Below, in pieces: positions 35,764 to 44,610 of a DNA stretch of 64,000 nucleotides. Numbering within the stretch: position 1 is the first letter of the stretch; the number at the start of each line of letters is the position of its first letter. Where the stretch lies: assembly GCF_042653765.1 (NCBI RefSeq), contig NZ_JBHSEZ010000001.1, positions 558,001-622,000 of the forward strand. The letters run 5' to 3'. The notes below the pieces were generated by a model, which worked only from the letters and a program-made list of their open reading frames with translations, was not told the DNA's origin and did not search any database. This DNA is from Castellaniella denitrificans. GTDB lineage: Bacteria; Pseudomonadota; Gammaproteobacteria; Burkholderiales; Burkholderiaceae_B. Made by a program: the position numbers and the translations under genes.

Positions 35764-36372
35764 TCAGCCGGCCACATGCCGGTCCGGGTCCGGATTGGGG
35801 TGCCAGTCCAGTTCCCAGTGCCCGCCGCGCACGTTCTGCAGCCACAGCAGGCAGGTCAGGGTCTTGGCGTCGGTCGCCGCGCCGGCGCGGGCGGCATCGA
35901 GCAGGGCCTCGTCCGACAGGATGCGGACGTCCAGGAATTCATCCGCGTCCAGGTGCCGCTCACCGGCCGCCAGGCCCCGGGCGAAGAACACGTGGATGAT
36001 CTCGGTGGAATAGGCGATGGCCAGGTGCATGTCCCCGGCATGGGCCCACTCCCGCGCCGTGTAGCCGGTTTCCTCCCGCAGCTCGCGCCGGGCGCAGGTC
36101 CAGGGATCCTCGCCCGGATCGAGCTTGCCGGCCGGGAACTCCGTCATGACGCGGCCCACGGGGTAGCGGAACTGGCGCTCGACCAGCACGTGGCGCTCGT
36201 CCAGCAGGGGGATCACCACCACCGCCCCGGGGTGCACGATGTACTCGCGCGTCGAGACGCCGCCGTCGGGCATGCGCACCGTGTCGCGGCGCGCCTTCAG
36301 GAAATCGCCCTCGCACAGGGGTTCGCTGCGGATCAGGGTCTCGGTCAGGTGCGCGTCGGAAGTATCGGTCAT
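35764..36372 (-). CDS. NUDIX hydrolase, ADP-ribose pyrophosphatase-like
   Basis: A 202-residue hydrolase of nucleoside diphosphates linked to another moiety. The Nudix box GKLDPGEDPWTCARRELREE followed by TGY (about residues 80-102) is complete. REYIVHPGAVVVIPL upstream is typical of the NudF/ADP-ribose pyrophosphatase subgroup. It lies alone between the carbonic anhydrase and exonuclease genes. Confidence 0.9.
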   Translation of the reverse strand: MTDTSDAHLTETLIRSEPLCEGDFLKARRDTVRMPDGGVSTREYIVHPGAVVVIPLLDERHVLVERQFRYPVGRVMTEFPAGKLDPGEDPWTCARRELREETGYTAREWAHAGDMHLAIAYSTEIIHVFFARGLAAGERHLDADEFLDVRILSDEALLDAARAGAATDAKTLTCLLWLQNVRGGHWELDWHPNPDPDRHVAG

Positions 36373-36490
36373 GGCGTAAAGGAATCGGTCATGGCATGAA
36401 GGCGCCGGGGTCGGGTGGCGGAAACGCGCAGCGGCGGACCCGCCGGGCGTACGGCCTTCATCATACGGCGAGGCGCGGCCGCGCGCCGGA

Positions 36491-37138
36491 TCAGAAGACG
36501 GGCCCGCCCGTTCCCATCCGACCGGCCCGCCAGTCCCGCGCCGCCGCGTCCAGCTCGCCCCAGGTGCGCAGTCCCCGCCGTTGCGCGCGCCGCAGCGCCA
36601 CCAGGGCGAGCTCCGCCGTCAGCATGGCGTCGACGACCGCCGCGTGCCGGGCGGGCGCGACCAGCCCGAACGCCGCCGCCCACTCGTCCAGCCCGGCATG
36701 CGGGCCAGCCCGGTCCGGAAACAGCATCGGCGCCAGCACCGCCAGGTCCAGCACCGCGCCATCCCAGCGCCGTCCCAGGTGCGCCTTCAGCGCCCGGACC
36801 AGCAGCGCGCGGTCGAAGCCGGCATGGAAAGCCAGCCACACCGCGTCGCCCGCGAAATCCAGCAGGCCCTCCAGGGCATCGCCCGGCGCCGTCCCGCGAT
36901 CGAGGTCGGCCCGCGTCAGGCCGTGGAACAGCCGGCTGGCGAGTCCCAGAGGCCCCGGCGTGCGCAAGACCCGGTCGTACTGGCGGCCCAGCGGGATCGC
37001 CAGGTCTTCGATGCGGACCGCGCCGATGGACAGGATGCGGTCCCGCCGCGGATCCAGGCCGCTGGCCTCCAGGTCGAAGACGACGGCCGGCTGGCTGCGG
37101 AAATCCCGGTCGCGCCAGGCTTCCCGCTTCATCCACAT
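36491..37138 (-). CDS. DnaQ-like 3'-5' exonuclease family protein
   Basis: A 215-residue protein with the DEDDh exonuclease fold: Asp22/Glu24 in VVFDLEASGLDP, the second Asp in AFHAGFDRALL, and the final His/Asp in ARHAAVVDAM. It resembles the epsilon-subunit exonuclease domain without a polymerase-binding tail. Start at the ATG with GGAG upstream; a second ATG two codons later is possible. It follows the DUF294 gene by about 58 bp; such exonucleases are a recurrent partner of cNMP/CBS/DUF294 proteins, suggesting a nucleotide-linked signalling or processing role. Confidence 0.87.
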   Translation of the reverse strand: MWMKREAWRDRDFRSQPAVVFDLEASGLDPRRDRILSIGAVRIEDLAIPLGRQYDRVLRTPGPLGLASRLFHGLTRADLDRGTAPGDALEGLLDFAGDAVWLAFHAGFDRALLVRALKAHLGRRWDGAVLDLAVLAPMLFPDRAGPHAGLDEWAAAFGLVAPARHAAVVDAMLTAELALVALRRAQRRGLRTWGELDAAARDWRAGRMGTGGPVF

Positions 37139-37196
37139 CGCCGGCTCCGCACGCGCGCGGCGGCCGCGCGGTTCTCCAGGTCCGTGCGCGCGCCGT

Positions 37197-39146
37197 TCAT
37201 AGCTGGTAGCTGTAGCGCAGCAGCTTCTGCAGGTCGGCGGCCTGGCGCAGGGCCTCGCGCAGGATGCGCCGGTCCAGGGCGTTGAGCGCGCCCGGCAGGA
37301 TCTGGTTGGAAGCGGGCTCGCCCGCGTGGATCTGCGCCTGGTGCTGCCGCAGGCGCAGCAACTGCAGGTAGCGATAGGATTCGACGTAGGCATCGACGTC
37401 GCGCGCGTTCAGCACCCCGCGCTCGGCCAGCGCCCGCAGGCGGTCCGTCGTGGAAGTGTCGGCGATGCCGTTGGACAGGGCGAGCACCCGGGCCGCGTCC
37501 ACGAAGGGCGTCAGGGCCTGCGTCTTCAGGTCGAAGCCCGACGCGCCCGCCCTCCAGGCGCCGCCCGCGACCTCGAACAGGCCGCCGGACGGCGGCTGGT
37601 TGCGCAGGGCCGTCTCGGCCAGCATCCGCTGGAACTGCGGGCAATCGGCCACCTGGTCCAGCAGGAACCGGCTCAAGGCCTCGAAGCCATTGTCCTCGCC
37701 CCACAACAGCCGCAGGTCGAAACAGATCACCGCCTGGAGGATGTGCTCCGGCGTGGGCCGCCGGATGATGTCGGCGAACCAGCGTTCCCATTCCCGCGCC
37801 GACAGCCGCAAGGCCGGATTGCCGGCCATGACGTTGCCCCTGCACAGTGGCAGGCCGCAGCGGTCCAGTTCCTGGTTGATCGCCTCGGCCAGCGGCCGCA
37901 GCGCCTCGCGGCGATCGCGCGCCTCGGCGTCCGACGCCGCCTGGAACAGCATGCCGTTGTCCTGGTCCGTCAGCAGCGTCTGCTCGCGCCGGCCCTCGCT
38001 GCCGAAGGCCAGCCAGGAAAACGGCACGCCGGGGTCGCCCAGGTCCCGCAGGACCAGCTCGATCACGCGATGCGTGGCATGGTCGTTCATCTGCGCGATC
38101 AGGCGCAGCACCTGCAGGGCGTCGACGCCGTGCGCCAGCATGCCCGCGACCGCGCGCGACAGGTCCGCACGCAATGCCCCCAGGGCCTCGGCGCTCTCGG
38201 CCTGGCGCATCGCCCGCGCCAGGTGCACGATGCCGATCCGCTGCAGGGCGAACAGGTCGCGCTCGGACACCACGCCGGCCAGGGCGCCGGCCTGCGCGAC
38301 GCACAGGTGGCCGATGCGATGGCGCGTCATCAGCAGGATCGCATCGAAGGCCGTGGCATCGGGCGGCAGGCACACGGGATCCCGCGTCATGACCGTCTCG
38401 ATCGGGGCATCCAGCCGGATCGCCGCGCCCGCCACCTCGCGGCGCAGGTCGCGCAGGGTGAAGATCCCCACGGGCCGGCGGCGCTCGTCCGTGACGACGA
38501 TGCTGCCCACCCGGCGCTCGTGCATCCGCCGCACGGCCTGGGACAAGGGCAGGTCCGGCGCGCAGGCCACCGGGTCGCGCGCCATGATCGACGCCAGCGC
38601 CTGGTCGAAGACGTAGCCTTCGCCCTGGACCGTGGCGGCCTCCTGCCGCGTGAGCTGGTGCAAGCGCCCGAGCAGGCTGCCCGCGCCGCGCAGGACGAAG
38701 GCGCGAAAGGGTTCGGATCGCTCCAGGGCCTCGATGAAATCCGGCCGGTCCATCTGCAGGCAGAAGGTATCCTGCAAGGCGCGGTAGCGCGTGCGGGTGG
38801 GCCGCCCCCCCAGCAGCGCGGCCGCCGGAAAGGCGTCGGCCGGCCCCAGGACGAAACTGTCGTCCGTGCCGGAACCGGGGGACGGTTCCCCCGCCGCGCC
38901 GGGGCCGGGGCGGCGCCCCTCGACCGCGCCCTGGCGGATCAGGTACCACGAACCGGCGGGCCCGTCGCCGGGGGACGCGATGTCCTGCCCCTCCTCGAAG
39001 AAGCGCAGCCGCATCCGCTCGATCAGCCGGCGCACATGCGGCGGCTCCATCTGGTCGAAGGGCGGATGTTCCCGCAGGAACCCCATCAATCCCTGCACGT
39101 TCTGGTTCACGGCGTCCCTGTCCGCCGCATTCCGTCTTGCTGGCAT
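37197..39146 (-). CDS. cNMP-binding / CBS / DUF294 nucleotidyltransferase-like protein
   Basis: A 649-residue cytoplasmic multidomain protein. In order: a cyclic-nucleotide-binding-type domain (about 10-150), two CBS repeats (about 165-285; MARDPVACAPDLPLSQAVRRM and MTRDPVCLPPDATAFDAILLM), a DUF294 nucleotidyltransferase domain (about 320-450) with GSEGRREQTLLTDQDNG, and a C-terminal DUF294 helical region. The GSxGR and DxD-like residues suggest nucleotidyl transfer, target unknown. GAGGGAG precedes the start at 39146. Linked to the downstream exonuclease gene. Confidence 0.9.
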   Translation of the reverse strand: MPARRNAADRDAVNQNVQGLMGFLREHPPFDQMEPPHVRRLIERMRLRFFEEGQDIASPGDGPAGSWYLIRQGAVEGRRPGPGAAGEPSPGSGTDDSFVLGPADAFPAAALLGGRPTRTRYRALQDTFCLQMDRPDFIEALERSEPFRAFVLRGAGSLLGRLHQLTRQEAATVQGEGYVFDQALASIMARDPVACAPDLPLSQAVRRMHERRVGSIVVTDERRRPVGIFTLRDLRREVAGAAIRLDAPIETVMTRDPVCLPPDATAFDAILLMTRHRIGHLCVAQAGALAGVVSERDLFALQRIGIVHLARAMRQAESAEALGALRADLSRAVAGMLAHGVDALQVLRLIAQMNDHATHRVIELVLRDLGDPGVPFSWLAFGSEGRREQTLLTDQDNGMLFQAASDAEARDRREALRPLAEAINQELDRCGLPLCRGNVMAGNPALRLSAREWERWFADIIRRPTPEHILQAVICFDLRLLWGEDNGFEALSRFLLDQVADCPQFQRMLAETALRNQPPSGGLFEVAGGAWRAGASGFDLKTQALTPFVDAARVLALSNGIADTSTTDRLRALAERGVLNARDVDAYVESYRYLQLLRLRQHQAQIHAGEPASNQILPGALNALDRRILREALRQAADLQKLLRYSYQL

Positions 39147-39237
39147 GGCACCGCTCCCTCGCCCGTCATCGATATCCGATTCATACCACGTTTCCCGGCG
39201 CCCCCGGTCGACCGGCGTCAAAGGGCCGCGCGGGGCG

Positions 39238-42200
39238 TCAGCGGCCGCGCAGCCAGGCCTCGGCGCTGGACTCGGGCGCCGGATGGCCGACGAAGTAGCC
39301 TTGGCCGACATCGCAGCCCATGTCCCGCAGCAGGTCCAGCGTTTCCCGCGTTTCGATGCCCTCGGCGATCACCATCAGGCCCAGCGTGTGGCTCATCTCG
39401 ATGATCGAGCGCACGATGGCGCGCATGTCCGGATCGGCGGCCATGCCGGCCACGAAGGACTGGTCGATCTTCAGCGCGTCGACGGGCAGCCGGTTCAGGT
39501 AGGCGAACGAGGAATAGCCGGTGCCGAAGTCGTCGATCGACAGCCGCACCCCCAGGGCGTTCAGGGCGTGCAGGGTATCCAGCGCCCGGGCGGGATCGGC
39601 CATGATGGCGCTTTCCGTGACTTCAAGCTCCAGCAGCGCGGGGTCCAGACCGTGGCGCAGCAGGGCGTCCCGGACCTGGCTGGGGAAATGGCCGTCCAGC
39701 AGGTTCCGAGCGGACACGTTCACGGCCATGCCGACCCCGGGATGGACGGCCTGCAGCCTGGAGCAGCAGGCCACCGCCTGATCCACGACCCAGAGGGTGA
39801 AGGGGTGGATCAGGTCGCTGACCTCGATGACGGGAATGAACCGGCCCGGCGGAATCAGGCCCCGCTCCGGGTGCAGCCAGCGGGCCAGGGCCTCGAAGCC
39901 CATCGGCGAACCCGAGGCCCGCGGACCGTCGCCCAGGAAGATCTTGGGCTGCAGGTGCAGCAGGAACTGGCCCTGCGCCAGCGCCGTGCGCAGCTCGCCC
40001 CGCAGCAGCAGGTGGTCGTGGACGCTGGCGCGGTCCTGGGGATTGAACACGGCGATCCCCAGGCCGTCGCGCTTGGCCCGGCGCATCGCGGTGTCGGCGC
40101 AGCGGACCAGCTCGTCCGGATCGCGGGCGTGCCCGGGATGCACGGCCAGGCCGAAGCTGCAGCTGATGCGGATCTGCAGCTCGTTCAGCGCGAACGGATC
40201 GCGCAGCGCGGCCAGCAGGACGCGCACTTGCTCCTGGGCCTGGTCCTCGTCGCCCGTGTCCAGCAGGAAGGCGAATTCATCGCTGCCCAGCCGGGCCAGC
40301 ACGCACGCCGGGCCCAGCAGTCCCTGGAGCCGCTGCGCGACCGCCTGGAGCAGCCGGTCGCCCGCGTCGTGCCCCAGCGCCTCATTGACTTCCTTGAAGC
40401 CGTCCAGGTTGGACATGACCAGAGTCCAGGGCGCCTCGGGGGCCTGCTCCGACCGCGCCTGCAGGCGCCGCAGGATGTCGCCCCGGTTCAGCAGTCCCGT
40501 CAGGGGATCGTGGGCGGCCTGGTAGGCCAGCGCCCGCTGCTGGGCCCGGCGCTCGCTGATATCCAGGAAGGTCACCAGGCAGAACTCCAGCCGGCCGTCC
40601 TGCCAGATCGGATAGGACCAGTATTCGGCGGGGAAGCAGGTGCCGTCGCGGCGCCACAGGACCTCGTCGTCCACGTGGATTCCCCTGCCCGCCTCCAGGG
40701 CCAGGTGCATGCGGCATTCTTCGAGGGGATAGGGGCGGCCGTCCTCGTGCTGGTAATGGATCAGGCTGTGGAAGTGTTGCCCCACCAGCTGGTCGGGGTG
40801 GTCGTATCCCAGCAGGTGCGAGCAGGCCTGGTTGGCGAAGATGCAGCAGCCCGTCGCATCCAGTCCGTAGATGGCTTCCGCCGTCACGTCCATCAGCTGG
40901 CTGATCAGGCGCTCGCGTTCCTTCAGCCCGCGGCTCAGCGTCTCGCGCTCGGTCAGGTCGCGGATGACCAGCACGTGGGCCATCTGGCCGGTGAACATCA
41001 GGGACAGGCTGCGCACTTCGACGAACAGGGGCTGCCCGTCCCGGCGGCGATGGCGTTCGTAGGAAAAGGCGGTGTCCGGCTGATGATCGAGCACCTCGAT
41101 GCGCAGGTCGTCGAGGGTCAGCCGCAGGAAATGGTCCCGGTCGTAGCCATAGCGGCGCATCGCCTCGTCGTTGACGGCCAGGAAGCGGCCGCTGTCCAGG
41201 CTCAGCACCATCATGGGGTTGGGACTGCCCTCGAACAGCAGCCGGTAGCTCTGCTCGGACTGGGCCAGGGAACGCTGGTACGACTGCAGGGCGTCGGCCA
41301 TGTCGTCGAACTGCTGGCCGATTTCGCGCAGGTCCCGCCCCTGCAGCCGCTCGGCCACGCGTCCGGAGAAATCCTGGGACGCCAGCCGCCGCACGGCGTC
41401 GCGCAGATGTTCGAGGCTGCGTCCGGCCGCCAGCTGCATCAGGTTCCAGGCCGCCAGCGCCGCCACGCACAGCAGCAGCGCGATGATGAACACCCCGATC
41501 CACAGGGCGCGGCGCGCCTCGGCGTAGAGCGCCGATTCCGGCACCTCGTAGCGCACGGACAGTCCGTGCGGATCCCCCCGGGGCCCCGCGGTCATGGACA
41601 GCACGACCCAGCGGCGGCCGTCCGCGTCCGTGTGCGTGCCGCGCATCAGGCCGGCCACGTCGGCCGGATGCGGATCCAGCCGTTCGCCCAGGTGACTGGT
41701 GTCGCCCGGCACGCGCTGCAGCACGTGTCCCTGGCGGTCCAGGATCCACAGGCGTCCCCCGGGCAGCAGGTCGGGGATGGCCGCGCCGGCCCGCAGGTAG
41801 CCCAGGTTCATGCCCCCGAAGACCACGCCGCCGTTGACCCCGGAATCCCCCGGCACGCGCACCGCCAGGACCAGCGTGGGCAGATTGGACATCCGCCCGA
41901 TGATGAAGCCGCCCAGCGTGACGTCGGCCTGCTGGATGGCCTTGCGGAAGTAGTCCCGGTCGCCGAGATAGACGCCGTCGGGATCCGGATCGGGCAGCCC
42001 CGAGCAGACCTGGTGGCCGCGGGCGTCGGTCACGCCCAGGTTCAGGTAGCGCGGCAGGCGCGCCAGCAGGGAAGCCAGGTATCCGCGGCATTCGCCCCAT
42101 CGCTCGTGGCGCAGGACGGGGGAGTTCGCCAGGGTATGGAGCACATCGCTGGCGTCGTTGATCAGGGCCCGGTCGTAGGCCGCCGTCACACTGACCAGGC

Positions 42201-42369
42201 TTTCGGCCGCGCGCTCGCTGCTGGCCGCCAGGCTCCGGTACTGGTGCCAGACGTAGTAGCCCAGGCCGCAAAGGATCGGCACGATGACTGCCAGGACCGC
42301 CAGGAACAGGCGCGCCCGAAGGCTGTCGAGCAATCCTGCGCGGGGACCCGTGCCGCGAGAATCGGACAA
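39238..42369 (-). CDS. Membrane PAS-GGDEF-EAL c-di-GMP signalling protein
   Basis: A 1043-residue sensor. A first membrane helix (about 19-40), a periplasmic Cache-like sensor (41-285), a second helix (about 288-312), a HAMP-like linker, two PAS domains (about 370-615), GGDEF (about 625-785) and EAL (about 800-1040). The GGDEF site reads LGSDEF, one Gly replaced by Ser, so cyclase activity is uncertain. The EAL domain keeps its catalytic features: FEALARW, NVSARNL, ELEVTES, IDDFGTGYSS, LKIDQSF and IAEGIET. Phosphodiesterase activity is therefore the likelier output. No neighbouring gene shows what it senses. Confidence 0.93.
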   Translation of the reverse strand: MSDSRGTGPRAGLLDSLRARLFLAVLAVIVPILCGLGYYVWHQYRSLAASSERAAESLVSVTAAYDRALINDASDVLHTLANSPVLRHERWGECRGYLASLLARLPRYLNLGVTDARGHQVCSGLPDPDPDGVYLGDRDYFRKAIQQADVTLGGFIIGRMSNLPTLVLAVRVPGDSGVNGGVVFGGMNLGYLRAGAAIPDLLPGGRLWILDRQGHVLQRVPGDTSHLGERLDPHPADVAGLMRGTHTDADGRRWVVLSMTAGPRGDPHGLSVRYEVPESALYAEARRALWIGVFIIALLLCVAALAAWNLMQLAAGRSLEHLRDAVRRLASQDFSGRVAERLQGRDLREIGQQFDDMADALQSYQRSLAQSEQSYRLLFEGSPNPMMVLSLDSGRFLAVNDEAMRRYGYDRDHFLRLTLDDLRIEVLDHQPDTAFSYERHRRRDGQPLFVEVRSLSLMFTGQMAHVLVIRDLTERETLSRGLKERERLISQLMDVTAEAIYGLDATGCCIFANQACSHLLGYDHPDQLVGQHFHSLIHYQHEDGRPYPLEECRMHLALEAGRGIHVDDEVLWRRDGTCFPAEYWSYPIWQDGRLEFCLVTFLDISERRAQQRALAYQAAHDPLTGLLNRGDILRRLQARSEQAPEAPWTLVMSNLDGFKEVNEALGHDAGDRLLQAVAQRLQGLLGPACVLARLGSDEFAFLLDTGDEDQAQEQVRVLLAALRDPFALNELQIRISCSFGLAVHPGHARDPDELVRCADTAMRRAKRDGLGIAVFNPQDRASVHDHLLLRGELRTALAQGQFLLHLQPKIFLGDGPRASGSPMGFEALARWLHPERGLIPPGRFIPVIEVSDLIHPFTLWVVDQAVACCSRLQAVHPGVGMAVNVSARNLLDGHFPSQVRDALLRHGLDPALLELEVTESAIMADPARALDTLHALNALGVRLSIDDFGTGYSSFAYLNRLPVDALKIDQSFVAGMAADPDMRAIVRSIIEMSHTLGLMVIAEGIETRETLDLLRDMGCDVGQGYFVGHPAPESSAEAWLRGR

Positions 42370-42490
42370 TCCGTGCCTCCCTTGCGTGTCTGTCCGGCTC
42401 CAGGAGCAGTGCCGTCAGAAGGAAATATACACGGAACCGGCGGAGATCAATCCGCCGAAAATCAGCCGACTCAGCGGGTCATGCCGACGA

Positions 42491-43324
42491 TCACGCGGGC
42501 CATGTCTTCTTCTCCCAATGAATGAAGGCCCACCGCATCGGCGCACCGCCTCGGGCCGCGCGCGCGGGGTCGGCATCGTACCAGGCGCGCAGGCGCGCCC
42601 GCTCCGAGTCCCCGAGATCCGGGTAGGTCCAGGACACCCGCTCGGCGAAGGCCTCGAACGAGGCCGTCCCCGCCAGGCGGCTGGGTATCTCAATATAGTC
42701 GATGCGGGGGTGGATGCCCTTGCGATGCAACAGGTTGACGACGTAGATGTAGTCCGGAAACCCCTGGTGGCCGCGCCCGACGACGTCCGCGATGGCGGGG
42801 TCCATGAAATGGCCGCCCACCAGATGGGTCATGTAGACGCGCAGGCGGGCATGGGCCGACAACTTGTCCAGCGCGGCATCCAGGTCGGCCACGTTCGACG
42901 CCCGCGAGGCCACGGCGATGTCGCAGACCGGCACGTCGGACCAGTCGTCCTCCCAGGCGCGGTGGATCGCCGCGACGTTGCCGGCGCCCTGCCGCGCGGC
43001 CTGCCCGCGCAGGGCGTCGAGCATGGCCGTGCTGTAGTCCAGGCCATGGACGCGCTCCAGGCGCGCGGCCAGCGGCAGGCAGATGGTGCCGGGACCGCAG
43101 CCCACGTCCAGCAGCGTGCGCGCGCCGCTCAGGTCCATGCGCGAGAGGAATTCGCCGGCATAGCCGCTCGTGCCGGCCAGGGGCATGCCGCTCTTCCTGA
43201 CCCGGGCGTCCCACTCGCCCGCCTGCTTCGGCGGACGGCCGCTGCGGGCCATGTGGTTGCGGTACATCCGGGCGAAATCCAGGTCCTCGATCGTCAAGGC
43301 GTCGTCATTCATGCCATCATCCAT
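42491..43324 (-). CDS. Class I SAM-dependent methyltransferase
   Basis: A 277-residue methyltransferase with the SAM-binding motif I LLDVGCGPGT (about residues 70-80) and a motif-II acidic loop in RVHGLDYSTAMLDAL. The target is unknown. Its ATG overlaps the stop of the DUF2478 gene (TGATG), so the two proteins are translationally coupled. This pairing might place it in metal or cofactor metabolism, but the sequence does not prove it. Confidence 0.85.
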   Translation of the reverse strand: MDDGMNDDALTIEDLDFARMYRNHMARSGRPPKQAGEWDARVRKSGMPLAGTSGYAGEFLSRMDLSGARTLLDVGCGPGTICLPLAARLERVHGLDYSTAMLDALRGQAARQGAGNVAAIHRAWEDDWSDVPVCDIAVASRASNVADLDAALDKLSAHARLRVYMTHLVGGHFMDPAIADVVGRGHQGFPDYIYVVNLLHRKGIHPRIDYIEIPSRLAGTASFEAFAERVSWTYPDLGDSERARLRAWYDADPARAARGGAPMRWAFIHWEKKTWPA

Positions 43325-43848
43325 CAGTTCCGTGCGGGCATCGCGCACACCCGCGCGCCCCATTCGTTCAACAGACCGGCATCCACCGGCAGCTCCACGC
43401 CCAGGCCGCCGGTGAAGCGCCGCCAGTCCTCCAGGAATTCCCCGGCGACGATGGTCAGCACCGGAATGCCCTCGGTCATCAGGGCGAGGAACTCCGCGGC
43501 GAAACCGCCGCCGCCCGCTTCCTGGCGGCCATATCGGCTCACGACCACCAGGTCCGGGCGGTCATTCCCGGCCACACGCAGCGCGGCGCTGGCCGCCGCC
43601 AGCCGGAAGACGTCCAGGCAACACGCCCGGGACCCCGCGCCCAGGTCCTGGAAAATCTCGAAGGACTCGCCGGTCCGGACGTCGCGCAGGCGCCGCCGGG
43701 ACCGGCCCGCCTCCTCGCCGCCCGGCTCCGTCACGAGGCCGCGCACGTCCAGCCCCGCGCGGGACTGGCGCTCGACGAAGGCGCGCATCAACGCATCGGC
43801 CCCGTCCTCGTGGTCATGGACGATGGCGGCGATCGGCAGCGTGGTCAT
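43324..43848 (-). CDS. DUF2478 domain protein
   Basis: A 174-residue cytoplasmic protein matching DUF2478: IAAIVHDHEDGADALMRAF at the N-terminus, the variable GSRACCLD segment, and PDLVVVSRYGRQEAGGGGFAAEF. The family resembles nucleoside-triphosphatases without a confirmed reaction; homologues are often near molybdenum-related genes, none of which is seen here. Start at 43848 with AGGAGAA upstream; the frame extends 46 codons further without support. Coupled to the following methyltransferase gene. Confidence 0.8.
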   Translation of the reverse strand: MTTLPIAAIVHDHEDGADALMRAFVERQSRAGLDVRGLVTEPGGEEAGRSRRRLRDVRTGESFEIFQDLGAGSRACCLDVFRLAAASAALRVAGNDRPDLVVVSRYGRQEAGGGGFAAEFLALMTEGIPVLTIVAGEFLEDWRRFTGGLGVELPVDAGLLNEWGARVCAMPARN

Positions 43849-44088
43849 GGGCGGTTCTCCTGGCGTCGGATCCGGCGGCGACAGGCGCCATGCCACGCCG
43901 CCGACATTGTCATGCGGAGACCGGACACCCGGCCTTGATGCCGCGCAAACGTCCCCCGGCCCAGCATAAGCCAGTCGGGCACACATTCGCTATATACACA
44001 AGATTATAACGACCATCACGCCGCGGTCCGGCCGGCGGGCGTCCCGCCCTACAATGAAGCCTTTCTCCGATAGTCCCTGGAATCCCCG

Positions 44089-44586
44089 ATGTTCACATTC
44101 GCCCCCCGGACCTACGCCAGCAAGGCGGAACACTACGCCGACCTGGCCGCCCAGGCGCGCGGCCTGATCGCGGGGGAACCCGACCTGATCGCCAACGCGG
44201 CCAATTTCAGCGCCCTGGTGTTCCACGGCCTGCCACAGCTGAACTGGGCGGGCTTCTACCTGTACGACGGCACGGAACTGGTGGTCGGCCCCTTCCAGGG
44301 CAAGCCCGCCTGCATCCGCATCGCCCTGGGATCGGGCGTCTGCGGCACGGCCGCGCAGACGCGCCGGACCCAGGTCGTCCGCGACGTCAACGCGTTCGCG
44401 GGGCACATCCCCTGCGACTCCGCCTCGCAATCGGAAATCGTCGTGCCGCTGGTGCGCGCGGACGGATCGCTGCTGGGCGTCTGGGACGTCGACAGCCCCG
44501 TCACGGACCGCTTCGACGAGGACGACCGGCGCGGGATGGAGGCCCTGTGCCGGGTCTTCATGAACCACCTGAACGGCCGGGACTGA
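44089..44586 (+). CDS. msrC: Free methionine-(R)-sulfoxide reductase (GAF domain)
   Basis: Reduces free Met-R-sulfoxide, part of oxidative damage repair. The 165-residue GAF-domain protein has the three expected catalytic/resolving cysteines, Cys75 (PACIRI), Cys85 (SGVCGTAA) and Cys109 (HIPCDSAS). Their spacing equals that of Cys84/94/118 in the E. coli enzyme. LNWAGFYLYDG and LGVWDVDSP are also family features. The 240 bp upstream hold its promoter region, with nothing else recognised. Confidence 0.92.
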   Translation: MFTFAPRTYASKAEHYADLAAQARGLIAGEPDLIANAANFSALVFHGLPQLNWAGFYLYDGTELVVGPFQGKPACIRIALGSGVCGTAAQTRRTQVVRDVNAFAGHIPCDSASQSEIVVPLVRADGSLLGVWDVDSPVTDRFDEDDRRGMEALCRVFMNHLNGRD

Positions 44587-44610
44587 TCCCGGCCCGGAAC
44601 GGCCGCCGCC

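Noticed and set aside
38791..42525. A 1244-codon plus-strand open frame opposite the GGDEF-EAL and DUF294 genes
   Set aside because: Antisense to two multidomain genes with intact motifs; composition is low-complexity.
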